Positions 9,586 to 18,262 of a DNA stretch of 36,618 bases are shown piece by piece. Both the position numbers and the translations under genes were made by a program. This DNA is from Burkholderiales bacterium (GTDB lineage Bacteria; Pseudomonadota; Gammaproteobacteria; Burkholderiales; Burkholderiaceae_C): NCBI GenBank assembly GCA_019510465.1, contig JAEKKH010000115.1:1-36618 (forward strand), given 5' to 3'. The notes under the pieces are model-generated. The model had not been told where the DNA came from, ran no database searches, and saw only the letters and a list, made by a program, of their open reading frames with translations. The first letter of the stretch is position 1. Each line of letters starts with the position of its first letter.

Positions 9586-9852
9586 ATGAACAAGCGCCTC
9601 ATCGCCACCTCGACGCTCGTCTCCGCGCTCGCCCTCGCCGCCGGCCATGCCCAGGCCGGCGACAAGGCGGCGGCCAAGGAGAAGTGCTTCGGCAACGTCA
9701 AGGCGGGCCAGAACGACTGCGCGTCCCCCGGCGGCTCGCACTCGTGCGCCGGCCAGGCCAAGACCGACAACGACGCCAACGACTGGAAGTATGTCGCCAA
9801 GGGCACCTGCGAGAAGCTGGGCGGCACGACCAAGGCGCCCGAGAAGAAGTAA
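9586..9852 (+). CDS. DUF2282/BufA1-type bufferin precursor, stand-alone
   Basis: The 88-residue protein has a signal peptide ([11 protein letters not shown] to GHAQA-G near residue 24) and the DUF2282 pattern: [14 protein letters not shown], then HSCAG, then [20 protein letters not shown]. It carries four cysteines in the conserved spacing. Members of this family, called bufferins, are exported peptides modified at cysteines by an MNIO (DUF692) enzyme with a DUF2063 partner, and are linked to copper handling. Neither partner is adjacent: a divergent GGDEF-EAL gene lies to one side and convergent tolA to the other. AAGGA at 9573-9577 serves the ATG. Whether it is modified depends on enzymes encoded elsewhere. 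Confidence 0.88.
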   Translation: MNKRLIATSTLVSALALAAGHAQAGDKAAAKEKCFGNVKAGQNDCASPGGSHSCAGQAKTDNDANDWKYVAKGTCEKLGGTTKAPEKK

Positions 9853-9884
9853 GCGATCGCGCCCGGCCGCCGTGCAGGACGCTC

Positions 9885-10673
9885 TCAGTCCTGCAGGTGC
9901 CAGGTCAGCTCGATCGGATCCGGGATGCGGCCATCGGTGTCGCGCGGCAGCACGTTGGTGATGTCGATCGCCCGCAGCACGGCGTCGTCCCAGGCCTTGG
10001 AGCCGCTGGACTTGATCAGCTTGCGGCTGATGATGGAACCGTCGGGTGCGCAGTGGATCGAGACGACCGCTTCCGGATTGCCGGGGATGGTGTCGACCAG
10101 CCGCAGATTCGGTTTGAGCCGCGCGATGATGCGGCCCGCGTAGCCGGCCGAGGGGCCTGCGTTGCGGGCGCCGGTGCCCGTCGAGTCCGGCGGGGCGGTG
10201 CCGTTCATCTGCGCCAGCATCCGCTTCACGTTCTCGTCGTGCAGCTTCTTGAGCTCCGCCTTTTCCTGCGCCGGCGTCTGCGCGGGTTTCGGGACGGGTG
10301 GCGGCGGCGCCGGCTTGGGCGGCGGCGGCGCGGGTGTCGGCTTGGGCGGCTTCTTCTGCTCCTTGACCTGCTCGGTGACGATGTCCGGCGGCTTCGGTGC
10401 CTCCACGGGCGGCGGCGGCGCCGGCACGGGCACCGGTGCGGGAGGCGGCGGCGGCGGCGTCTCGACGGGCGCAGGGGCGGCGGTCTCGGGGATCGCGGAC
10501 CACAGCTCTGCCGACGATTCGGTCGGCTGGGTCGAGCTGCGCCAGTGCAGGCCCCACACGAGCGCGCCGATGAGCGTCGCGTGCGCCACGATCGAGATGG
10601 TGACGCCGGTGCTCCAATCCTCGTCGCGGGGTGGACGATCGTCGGGGCGGCGGCCGAAGACGCTGGCGGTCAT
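9885..10673 (-). CDS. tolA: TolA, cell-envelope integrity protein (TonB C-terminal fold)
   Basis: The 262-residue protein spans the periplasm, linking the TolQR proton channel to the outer membrane. A single membrane segment at about residues 22-43 contains the S-x2-H pattern typical of TolA/TonB (SIVAH). A long Pro/Ala/Val/Lys linker occupies about 60-150, and a TonB-like C-terminal domain covers about 170-262 (RLKPNLRLV, then PDGSIISRKLIKSSGSKAWDDAVLRAI). TolA is preferred over TonB because ybgC, tolQ and tolR precede it in order. The ATG at 10673 has GAGG 5-6 bases upstream; longer in-frame starts would run through a hairpin. tolB and pal, usually next, are absent. Confidence 0.9.
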   Translation of the reverse strand: MTASVFGRRPDDRPPRDEDWSTGVTISIVAHATLIGALVWGLHWRSSTQPTESSAELWSAIPETAAPAPVETPPPPPPAPVPVPAPPPPVEAPKPPDIVTEQVKEQKKPPKPTPAPPPPKPAPPPPVPKPAQTPAQEKAELKKLHDENVKRMLAQMNGTAPPDSTGTGARNAGPSAGYAGRIIARLKPNLRLVDTIPGNPEAVVSIHCAPDGSIISRKLIKSSGSKAWDDAVLRAIDITNVLPRDTDGRIPDPIELTWHLQD

Positions 10674-10776
10674 GTCGTCGCCTCGGGCAGCGAGGGTCGC
10701 CCCCGAGCCAATCCGGGGCCCTCCTTGAGGGAGTGCGGGCGGCAAAGGGCTTGCGCGGCAAGACCCCGCCGGAACG

Positions 10777-10800
10777 GCATCCGGCCTGCAAGCCGGATGC
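10777..10800 (-). other. Perfect hairpin in the tolR-tolA gap
   Basis: GCATCCGGC, loop CTGCAA, GCCGGATGC forms a 9-bp perfect stem in the 158-base space between tolR and tolA. There is no T-run. It could stabilise or process the mRNA, lower tolA expression relative to tolQR, or be a small dispersed repeat. Confidence 0.55.
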
Positions 10801-10831
10801 ATCCCGACGTGAGGAGCGAGGCGGTTGTCAT

Positions 10832-11254
<423 letters not shown>

Positions 11255-11264
11255 GGCGCGCTCC

Positions 11265-11960
11265 TCAGCGCGTGCCGCCGGGCGCGCCCTGGGGCGCGGC
11301 GGCGTTGCGCTGCAGGATGTTGGAGAACTCGTCGCCGAAGCTCTCCAGGCCGATGGCGATGCGGTCGATGTCGCGCGCGAAGCGGTTGTAGGCGACGACG
11401 GCGGGGATCGCGGAGAACAGGCCGATCGCGGTGGCCACCAGCGCCTCGGCGATGCCCGGTGCGACGGTGGCCAGCGTCACCTGCGTCATGTTGGACAGGC
11501 CGACGAACGCGTTCATGATGCCCCACACCGTGCCGAACAGGCCGACATACGGGCTCACCGAGCCGACCGAGGCGAGGAAACCGAGGTTGCCCTCGATGGC
11601 ATCGAGCTCGCGCTGCAGGCTGGCCTTCATCGCGCGGCGTGCGCCGTCGAGCTGGGTCGGGGTGTCCAGGCGCCGGTCGCGCAGCTTCATGAACTCGCGC
11701 ATGCCGCTGGAGAACAGGCGTTCCAGCGGGCCCGTCTCGGCCTGGTTGGACGCCTGGCTGTACAGGTCGGTCAGGCTCTTGCCGGACCAGAAGTCCTGCT
11801 CGAAGGCCTCGTTGCGCTTCTTGATGCGGCCGATCGAGCCGAGCTTCGAGAAGATCAGTCCCCAGCTGAACAGCGACATCAGCAGCAGGCCCGCGATGAC
11901 GATCTTGACGACGATGCTGGCGTGCAGCACCAGCTCGATGATGGAGAGATCCTGGTTCAT
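11265..11960 (-). CDS. tolQ: TolQ, Tol-Pal proton-channel subunit
   Basis: The 231-residue protein belongs to the MotA/TolQ/ExbB family with three membrane segments at about 10-37, 127-155 and 163-192. The segments include the conserved GLFGTVWGIMNAF and TLATVAPGIAEALVATAIGL stretches that line the channel. It forms the inner-membrane motor with TolR and energises TolA during division-linked outer-membrane constriction. Its ATG overlaps the ybgC stop by 4 bases. Confidence 0.96.
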   Translation of the reverse strand: MNQDLSIIELVLHASIVVKIVIAGLLLMSLFSWGLIFSKLGSIGRIKKRNEAFEQDFWSGKSLTDLYSQASNQAETGPLERLFSSGMREFMKLRDRRLDTPTQLDGARRAMKASLQRELDAIEGNLGFLASVGSVSPYVGLFGTVWGIMNAFVGLSNMTQVTLATVAPGIAEALVATAIGLFSAIPAVVAYNRFARDIDRIAIGLESFGDEFSNILQRNAAAPQGAPGGTR

Positions 11961-12382
11961 TCTTCAATCGCCTCGAGGATGGGGCCGGGGATGCGGGTGG
12001 GTTTCAGGGTGGCGCGCTCGACGCAGCCGATGCGGATCTCGCCCTCGGTGAGCAGCCGGTCGCCGCACCAGGCCTGCTGCGTGATGCGCAGGCTGGCCTT
12101 GCCGCGTTCCGTGACGTCGACGGTGATGACGAGCAGGTCGTCGAGCCGCGCCGGGCGCAGGTAGCGCACGCGCGTGTCCTGCACGACGAACATGCAGCCG
12201 GTCGTGTCCACCATCTCCTGCTGGCTGTGCCCCAGCGCCCGCAGCCACTCGGTGCGTGCGCGCTCGAAGAACTTCAGGTAGTTGGCGTAGAACACGATGC
12301 CGCCGGCGTCGGTGTCTTCCCAGTAGACCCGCACGGGGTGGTGGAAATGGGCGGCGGGAACGGTGGACTCTTCGGATTTCAT
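11957..12382 (-). CDS. ybgC: YbgC-type acyl-CoA thioesterase of the Tol cluster
   Basis: The 141-residue hot-dog-fold thioesterase hydrolyses acyl-CoA in the cytoplasm. The 4HBT active-site segment EDTDAGGIVFYANYLKFFER is near residue 22, with the catalytic Asp at 25. The gene overlaps tolQ by 4 bases, the standard ybgC-tolQ arrangement. The start is ambiguous: ATG at 12382 fits the family's length, while an in-frame ATG at 12397 is 14 bases after GGAGAG. Confidence 0.93.
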   Translation of the reverse strand: MKSEESTVPAAHFHHPVRVYWEDTDAGGIVFYANYLKFFERARTEWLRALGHSQQEMVDTTGCMFVVQDTRVRYLRPARLDDLLVITVDVTERGKASLRITQQAWCGDRLLTEGEIRIGCVERATLKPTRIPGPILEAIEE

Positions 12383-12525
12383 GGGGCGAGCGATCATAAG
12401 CGACCGCGTGACTCTCCTGTCGCGCCCGCGGTCCCCACCGCCGAGCAAATGACGAGCCGAGGCGGCGCAGCACTTCGATCGCGTCGAACGGCCGAAGTTC
12501 GAAAACCGGGTGGCGATCGCCCGTC

Positions 12526-12543
12526 GCCGGCGCTGCCGCCGGC
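12526..12543. other. GC hairpin in the ybgC-tssQ gap
   Basis: GCCGGCG and CGCCGGC form a 7-bp stem with a CTGC loop in the 259-base space upstream of ybgC and downstream of the lipoprotein gene. Apart from this and the dispersed repeat at 12604, I see nothing coding in that space. Confidence 0.35.
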
Positions 12544-12602
12544 ACGCTGCCCCGAAACTGGAGGGAGCGCCGGAACCGGCTCCGCCGGGCCGGTCGCGGC
12601 CG

Positions 12603-12640
12603 GCCCCCTCGGGGGCGGCGAGCGCTAGCGAGCGCGGGGG
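12603..12640. repeat. Dispersed intergenic repeat, CCCCCTCGGGGG core (copy 2)
   Basis: GCCCCC-TC-GGGGGC is followed by GGCGAGCGCTAGCGAGCGCGGGGG. This is the most complete of three related copies (also near 1043 and 33040) and matches a GC-rich intergenic element frequent in Burkholderiales. It sits right after the TssQ-like gene and might also end its transcript. Confidence 0.5.
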
Positions 12641-12641
12641 C

Positions 12642-13064
12642 TCAATTCCTGGACTTGAGGTAGACCGGGCCCCAGACCGGATGTCCGGCCTCGGCGTGGG
12701 TCAGCGCGAACGCCGGGTCGGCGGCCCGGGCGGCGCGGAACTCGGCCTCGCAGGCGGCCAGGCGGTTGCTGGTGCAGTAGACGAACGCGCGCAGCTTGTG
12801 CGCGGTGGCAACGTCGCGCGGGCTGCGCAGGCCCAGCTTCATCGCCTCGTTGGCCTGGCGTTCGACGGCCGGGTAGTCGGCGTCGTCGTAGGCCCGCATC
12901 GCGCCCATCAGCGCGCGCTCGGCCGGGCGCTCGGTCAGGTCGGTCAAGCCGAGCGACGCCTGCTGCGGCGTCTCGCACGCGGTGAGCGCGGCGAAGGCGG
13001 CCAACGCGACGAACGCATGGATGGAGCGGACAAGGGCGGAACGGGTCGGCATGGGCTGGCGCAT
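12642..13064 (-). CDS. TssQ-like T6SS-associated lipoprotein
   Basis: The 140-residue protein has a lipoprotein signal peptide whose lipobox is LTAC, with the acylated Cys near residue 30. A TPR-like helical body follows (RALMGAMRAYDDADYPAVERQANEAM). The C-terminal CTSNRLAACEAEFRAARAADP and GHPVWGPVYLK segments resemble the TssQ family of T6SS-associated lipoproteins from Burkholderiales, by memory of the family. It starts 6 bases after the last codon of the kinase gene, so the two are one unit. An alternative ATG lies at 13052. No other T6SS gene is in the window. Confidence 0.75.
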   Translation of the reverse strand: MRQPMPTRSALVRSIHAFVALAAFAALTACETPQQASLGLTDLTERPAERALMGAMRAYDDADYPAVERQANEAMKLGLRSPRDVATAHKLRAFVYCTSNRLAACEAEFRAARAADPAFALTHAEAGHPVWGPVYLKSRN

Positions 13065-13070
13065 GGAATG

Positions 13071-14766
13071 TCAGGGACCGAAACGGTGGCGCAGCGTAAC
13101 CGGACTTTCGCCATCGACGGTAACCGTCTGCGTATAGGCGGGGAAGTCGGTGTTGCGCACCGTGATGGTGTGGTTGCCGGAGTTCAGCGTCAAGCGGGTC
13201 AGCGGCGGCGAAGTGCCCATGGGCTTGCCGTCGACCTCCACCTGGCCCCAGGGACTGATGGCCAGCTGCACCACGCCCTCCGCGAGCACCGCCGTGATGG
13301 GGACGCCCTCGGTCACGCTGGCCATCGCCGCCGCCTTGCGGCGCCGCGCGGCTTCGGCCTTGCTGATGACGGCGGGCCGGGACGCGGCCGCATCGGCGGT
13401 GGTCGCGGTGGCGGCGGCCGGTGCGCTGGCGCTGTCGATGGCCACGGCGGCGCTCGCGGGCAACGCGGAGGCGCGGGCGGCGGCCTCCTCGGCGGCCGCG
13501 GCGGCGGGAGAGATGGCGACGGCCGACGGCGTGGCCGCGGCCGTGGCGACGTTGACCGGTGCCGGGGCGCTGGCCGCCGGCGGCGTCGCGGCGAGTTCGG
13601 CCGGCGAGGTGCCCAGCTTGAGCCAGGCCAGCGTGCCGATGACGGCGACGAAGCCGAGCAGCGGCAGGCCGATGCGCAGCAACTGGCTCCTGGACGGTGC
13701 CGGGGGACGGTGCCGGGGCGCTGACGCCGCGCGCCTCGTCCTTGAGTGCGCGCGCCTCGGCCGAATCGACCCAGTGGCGCAGCTCCATCGACAGGTGGCG
13801 CGCCGACGGATAGCGCTGGTCGGGATCGGCGGCCATCGCGCGGCTGGCGATCACCGACAAGCCCAGCGGGACCTTGGGCGAGACCCGGTGCGCCGGGATC
13901 GCGTCGCCGGCCTTCACGGCGGCGGTGATCTCCTCGAGCGACTTGCCCTCGAACGGCTTCTTGCCCACCAGCAGCTCGTAGAGCACGACGCCCAGCGAAT
14001 AGACGTCGCTGCGGCGATCCACCGAGCGGCCGTCGATCTGCTCCGGCGCGAGGTAGTAGGGCGAGCCCGCGATCACGCCGTCGAGCGCGGGCACGTCGCG
14101 GTGCGCGACGCGCGCGATGCCGAAGTCCAGCACCTTGGGGTGCATGCGGCCGGTCATGAAGATGTTGGCCGGCTTGACGTCGCAATGCACGACGCCCTTG
14201 CGATGCGCGTAGGCCAGCGCGTCCGCCACGCGGCGCACCACCTGGGCCGCCTCGATCGGGCCGGGCCGCACGCCCTGCAGCAGCAGGTGGCGCAGGTCCT
14301 GGCCCTGCAGCCGCTCCATGGCGATGTAGACGCCGCTGTCGGACGGGCCGGCGTCGAACACGGTGACGATGTGCGGGTGCGACAGGCCGGCCGCGGCGCG
14401 CGCCTCGTTCAGGAACATCGCGTCCAGCGACTCGCGCGAGGCCGGGTCGGAATCGATGTGCAGGGTCTTGAGCGCGACGGTGCGCGACAGCAGGGGATCC
14501 CAGGCGTTGTAGACGGTGCCCAGGCCGCCCTTGCCCAGGACGGACTTCAGCGCGTAGCGGCCGACGTGGCCGATGCTCTCGCCTTCCAGCCCCAGGCCGC
14601 TGCCGGCCAGCACCGGCGGCGGCGGGGCGACCGTGATCTCGCCCTCGGTCTCGGCCGGGTTGCCCTGCGCCAGGCGAGCGGAGGCCGCGTCATCGACGAC
14701 GGTCGTCTCGAAATTGGAGTCGGAGGCGCCCGCCGAATCGGCGCGCCTGAAAAGATTCCATCGCAT
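13071..14766 (-). pseudogene. Ser/Thr protein kinase with membrane anchor and PEGA-like tail, frameshifted
   Basis: The first part encodes a Hanks-type kinase. It has a glycine loop (GKGGLG near 78-83), ATP Lys at 100 (VALK), a catalytic loop reading HCDVKPAN (194-201, Cys in place of the usual Arg), DFG at 214-216 and APE at 240-242. About codon 353 the frame is lost at a run of five G (13702-13706, C5 in the coding sense). The other frame then continues with a membrane segment (LLRIGLPLLGFVAVIGTLAWL), an Ala/Pro linker and a PEGA-like C-terminus ending at 13071. Removing one base from the run joins them into one 564-residue protein. The neighbouring TssQ-like gene suggests a T6SS-type regulatory kinase. 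It may be a real mutation or a homopolymer sequencing error. Confidence 0.8.
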
Positions 14767-14830
14767 GGGCGAAAGTTAACCGATGGGAGCGGGGTAAAAG
14801 GTCGGAACAGCAGGAAGATACCCCGGACGA

Positions 14831-14844
14831 TGACACAAATGTCA
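14831..14844. promoter_or_regulatory. Inverted repeat TGACA-N4-TGTCA upstream of the kinase gene
   Basis: A perfect 5-4-5 inverted repeat lies 65 bases before the kinase start, in the 134-base gap behind the aminotransferase gene. On the minus strand, a TATCTT further down could be a -10 element. A regulator-binding site is possible but unproven. Confidence 0.25.
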
Positions 14845-14900
14845 CCGCTCTGGCGAATGCGTCACGCTTGCCGGCAGGGTTGAAAGAGGCTTGAAAGGGC

Positions 14901-16085
14901 TCAACGGACGAGTTCCCGTTCCAGCCGGTGCACCGTTTCCCGCAGTTGCGGCAACGCCGTCGCGAACGAGAGCCGGAAGTACGTGCTCGCATGCGCCGGG
15001 CCGAAGTCCTTGCCGGGCGTCAGGGCCACGTGGGCGGTGTGCATGAGCTGCATCGCGAAATCCCAGCTGTCGGCCGCGAAGCGGCGGCAATCGGCCCACA
15101 CGTAGAAGGCACCGTCAGGAACGACAGGAACGTCCAGCCCCAGTTTCTGCAGCGCCGGGACGATGAAATCGCGGCGCTGGCGGAAGGCATCCCGGCGAAT
15201 CTCGCATTCGGCCAGGCTTTCGGCGTCGAAGGCGGCGATCGCCGCATGCTGCGCCACCGAGCTGGCGCAGATGTACAGGTTCTGCGCCAGCCGTTCGACG
15301 GGCTCGACGAGCGCCTCGGGCAGCACGAGCCAGCCCAGGCGCCAGCCGGTCATGCTGAAGTACTTCGAGAAGCTGTTGACGGAGATGATGTCGTCGCCGA
15401 GCGCCAGCGCGCAGCGCTCGAAGGCCGGGTCGTAGCTCAGGCCCTGGTAGATCTCGTCGACGATGGCGATGCCGTCGTGGGCGCGGACGACGTCGACGAT
15501 GCGCGCCAGTTCGTCCGGCGCGATCGAGGTGCCCGTCGGATTCGATGGCGTTGCCAGCAGCACGCCGCGCGTCTGCGGCTGCCAGTGGGCACTCACCGCA
15601 TCGGCGTCCAGCTGGAACCGCGAGGCCGGCGTCGTGGGCACCAGGCGCGCCGCCGCGCCGGTGGCGGCCACGAAGTGGCGGTTGCACGGGTAGCTCGGGT
15701 CGGGCATCAGCACCTCGTCGCCGGCCTCGAACAGCGCCTGGCAGACCAGCTGCAGCCCCGCCGACGCGCCCGCCGTGACGACGATGCGCCGCGCCGGCAC
15801 GTCCAGCCCCCAGCGGCTCGCGTACCACTGGCTGATGCGCTCGCGCAGCGCGGGCAGGCCCGTGGCGTTGGTGTACTGCGTGCGGCCGGCGCGTAGCGCA
15901 GCCTCCGCGGCGGCGATGACGGGCGCCGGCGCGGTGAAATCGGGCTCGCCGATGTTCAGGTAGATCATCGGCTCGCCGCCCTGCGCGGGGTCGCAGGCGG
16001 GCGAACGCGCGATCTCCTGCGCCACCTTGGCGCACTCCATCACGTAGAACGGATCGATGTGGGCGAGGCGGCCGGCGAGCTTCAT
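14901..16085 (-). CDS. PLP-dependent class I/II aminotransferase
   Basis: The 394-residue enzyme belongs to the aspartate-aminotransferase fold. It shows the substrate-end motif YLNIGEPDF, TQYTNATGLPALRERI, ATPSNPTGT (near residue 190), and VDEIYQGLSYD. The PLP-binding lysine is in SFSKYFSMTGWRLGW (near 240), and the carboxylate-binding Arg is in YFRLSFA near the C-terminus. The specific amino-acid substrate cannot be fixed; family members act on aspartate, aromatic or branched substrates. It starts 4 bases after the nusB stop, so it is the last gene of the rib-nusB transcript. Confidence 0.92.
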   Translation of the reverse strand: MKLAGRLAHIDPFYVMECAKVAQEIARSPACDPAQGGEPMIYLNIGEPDFTAPAPVIAAAEAALRAGRTQYTNATGLPALRERISQWYASRWGLDVPARRIVVTAGASAGLQLVCQALFEAGDEVLMPDPSYPCNRHFVAATGAAARLVPTTPASRFQLDADAVSAHWQPQTRGVLLATPSNPTGTSIAPDELARIVDVVRAHDGIAIVDEIYQGLSYDPAFERCALALGDDIISVNSFSKYFSMTGWRLGWLVLPEALVEPVERLAQNLYICASSVAQHAAIAAFDAESLAECEIRRDAFRQRRDFIVPALQKLGLDVPVVPDGAFYVWADCRRFAADSWDFAMQLMHTAHVALTPGKDFGPAHASTYFRLSFATALPQLRETVHRLERELVR

Positions 16086-16089
16086 GCCG

Positions 16090-16569
16090 TCAACGCTTGT
16101 GCGAAGCCTGCATCTCGGCCGCCCGCAGCACGCCGGCGGCCTTGTCCAGCACGCCGTTGACGTACTTGTGGCCGTCCGTGCCGCCGAAGCTCTTGGCGAG
16201 CTCGACGGCCTCGTTGATGGCGACCTTGTACGGGATGTCGATGCAGTGCTTGAGCTCGTACGAGCCGATCATCAGCACCGCGTGCTCCACCGGCGACAAC
16301 TCGGTCGTCCTGCGGTCGACGAACTTCGCCAGCACGCCGTCGAGGTCGGCGGCTTCCGTGATGCAGCCGTGCAGCAGCGCGTCGAAGTGCGCGCGGTCGG
16401 CCTTGTCGAAGCCTTCCTGCTCGCGCATGTGGGCGTCGATCACGCCAGCGTCCGTGCCGGAGACCAGCCATTCGTACAGGCCCTGCAGCGCGAACTCGCG
16501 CGAACGGCGGCGCGCCGACTTGGGCTTGGCCGGCTTCTCGGCCTTCTCGGTCTTCTCGAGGGAATTCAT
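16090..16569 (-). CDS. nusB: Transcription antitermination factor NusB
   Basis: The 159-residue, all-helical RNA-binding protein joins NusE (S10) at boxA sequences of rRNA operons. The N-terminal [15 protein letters not shown] is the family hallmark. [14 protein letters not shown] and [15 protein letters not shown] (near 115-130) are typical, as is YVNGVLDK. A Lys/Glu/Ala-rich N-terminal extension of about 19 residues is common in Burkholderiales. It overlaps ribH by 4 bases, the usual ribH-nusB pairing. Confidence 0.97.
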   Translation of the reverse strand: MNSLEKTEKAEKPAKPKSARRRSREFALQGLYEWLVSGTDAGVIDAHMREQEGFDKADRAHFDALLHGCITEAADLDGVLAKFVDRRTTELSPVEHAVLMIGSYELKHCIDIPYKVAINEAVELAKSFGGTDGHKYVNGVLDKAAGVLRAAEMQASHKR

Positions 16570-17030
16570 AGCAGCTCGTCCATCAGGTTGGCCATCTCGA
16601 CGGCCACGCGCGCGGCATCGCGCGCCTTGTCCTCGACGCGGGCCAGCGCCTGGGCCTCGTTCTCGACGGTCAGGATCGCGTTGGCGATCGGCACCTGGTG
16701 GTCGAGCGACACGCGCGTGACGCCCGCGCCGCTTTCGTTGGCCACCAGTTCGAAGTGGTAGGTCTCGCCGCGGATCACGCAGCCGATGGCCACGAGCGCG
16801 TCGAAGTCGTCCTGGTCGGCCATCGCCTTCAGCGCGATCGGCACCTCGAGCGCGCCGGGCACCGTGATGGTGGTGACGTGCTTGGCCGAGACGCCCAGCG
16901 CGAGCAGCTCGGCGTGGCAGATGTCGGCCATGCGCGAGGTGATCGCGTCGTTGAAGCGGGCGCGCACGATCCCGATGACGAGGTCGCGGCCGTCGAGGTC
17001 GGTGGCGTTGCCTTGGTCTGCTGCTTGCAT
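16566..17030 (-). CDS. ribH: 6,7-dimethyl-8-ribityllumazine synthase
   Basis: The 154-residue enzyme condenses 5-amino-6-ribitylamino-uracil with 3,4-dihydroxy-2-butanone 4-phosphate to give the lumazine precursor of riboflavin. Family motifs are [19 protein letters not shown] and [18 protein letters not shown] with its active-site His. An in-frame TTG lies 15 bases upstream, but GGAG at 10 bases before the ATG at 17030 decides the start. It lies between ribBA (79 bases upstream) and nusB (4-base overlap). Confidence 0.97.
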   Translation of the reverse strand: MQAADQGNATDLDGRDLVIGIVRARFNDAITSRMADICHAELLALGVSAKHVTTITVPGALEVPIALKAMADQDDFDALVAIGCVIRGETYHFELVANESGAGVTRVSLDHQVPIANAILTVENEAQALARVEDKARDAARVAVEMANLMDELL

Positions 17031-17109
17031 CGGAAGTCGCTCCAAATGAAAAGAACAATGCGCCGGCTGGCGCGTGATGATTTTGCATTCCCCAGGTGGT
17101 CGACATCTT

Positions 17110-18216
17110 TCAGGCGGCGTCCGCGGCCGTGATGAAACTCGATACCTCGAGTCCGTAGCCCGTCATGCTGGGCATGCGGCGCGGCTGGCCCAGCAGCTGC
17201 ATGCGCGTGACGCCCAGCTCGCGCAGGATCTGGGCGCCGACGCCATAGGTGCGCAGATCCATCGGCCGCTTCGCGACGGGCTCGCACGGGTCGGACTCGG
17301 GCATCAGCTGGGCGACCAGGTGGTCGGCCGGCTCGCCGCAATTGAGCAGCACCGCCACGCCCTGGCCGCGCTTCTCGATGGCGGCCAGCGCCTGCGGCAG
17401 CGGCCACGAGTGCTTGCCGCAGGACGAGTCGAGCAGGTCGATCGCCGAGAACGGCTCGTGCACGCGCACCGGCACTTCCTCGCCGGCCTTCCAGCCGCCC
17501 TTGACGAGCGCCATGTGCGCGCCGCCGGACTTGTCGCGGAACAGGTGGCAGTCGAAGCGGCCGTATGGCGTGGACAGCTCGCGCTGGCCGATGCGCGAGA
17601 TCAGCGACTCGTTGCGGCTGCGGTGGTGGATCAGGTCGGCGATCGTGCCGATCAGCAGGCCGTGCTCCCTGGCGAAGATCTCGAGGTCGGGCAGGCGCGC
17701 CATCGTGCCGTCCTCGTTCATGACCTCGCAGATCACCGCGGACGGCACCAGGCCGGCCATCGCCGCCATGTCGCAGCCGGCCTCGGTATGGCCGGCGCGC
17801 ATCAGCACGCCGCCGTCCTGCGCCTGCAGCGGGAAGATGTGGCCCGGCTGCACCAGGTCGGACGGCCTGGCGCCGCGCGCGACGGCGGCCTGCACGGTGC
17901 GGGCGCGGTCGGCGGCGGAGATGCCCGTGGTCACGCCCTCGGCGGCCTCGATGGACACCGTGAAGGCCGTGCCGTGCGGCGAGCCGTTGCGCGTGGCCAT
18001 CGGCGGCAGGTGCAGGCGCTCGCACATCTCGCGCGTCATCGTCAGGCAGATCAGGCCGCGCGCATGGCGCGCCATGAAGTTGATCGCCTCGGGCGTCACG
18101 AATTCGGCGGCGAGGACCAGGTCGCCTTCGTTTTCGCGGTCTTCCTCGTCGACGAGGATGACCATGCGGCCCGCGGCCAATTCGTTGACCAGGGCGGGAA
18201 CAGGAGAGATGGGCAT
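17110..18216 (-). CDS. ribBA: RibB (DHBP synthase) fused to a degenerate RibA-like domain (RibBX type)
   Basis: Residues about 1-200 are 3,4-dihydroxy-2-butanone 4-phosphate synthase, which makes the four-carbon unit of riboflavin from ribulose 5-phosphate. EDRENEGDL, the MTREMCERL region and [10 protein letters not shown] are intact. Residues about 205-368 have the GTP cyclohydrolase II fold outline ([24 protein letters not shown], and [18 protein letters not shown]). The zinc-binding Cys set (usually C-x-C-D-C-G) is replaced by SSCGKHSW, and the usual Q-E-G-R-G-I-G-L stretch is gone. It therefore probably lacks GTP cyclohydrolase activity, as described for RibBX hybrids. The ATG at 18216 lies 46 bases after ribD. 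Confidence 0.92.
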   Translation of the reverse strand: MPISPVPALVNELAAGRMVILVDEEDRENEGDLVLAAEFVTPEAINFMARHARGLICLTMTREMCERLHLPPMATRNGSPHGTAFTVSIEAAEGVTTGISAADRARTVQAAVARGARPSDLVQPGHIFPLQAQDGGVLMRAGHTEAGCDMAAMAGLVPSAVICEVMNEDGTMARLPDLEIFAREHGLLIGTIADLIHHRSRNESLISRIGQRELSTPYGRFDCHLFRDKSGGAHMALVKGGWKAGEEVPVRVHEPFSAIDLLDSSCGKHSWPLPQALAAIEKRGQGVAVLLNCGEPADHLVAQLMPESDPCEPVAKRPMDLRTYGVGAQILRELGVTRMQLLGQPRRMPSMTGYGLEVSSFITAADAA

Positions 18217-18262
18217 CCCGCGATTGTAGGCGGCGGGCAAGGGTTTCCCAGGGGCAAGGGCT

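Noticed and set aside
13071-13682. The PEGA-like segment as a separate small gene
   Set aside because: One-base removal at the G5 run joins it smoothly to the kinase, and there is no ribosome-binding site at its apparent start.
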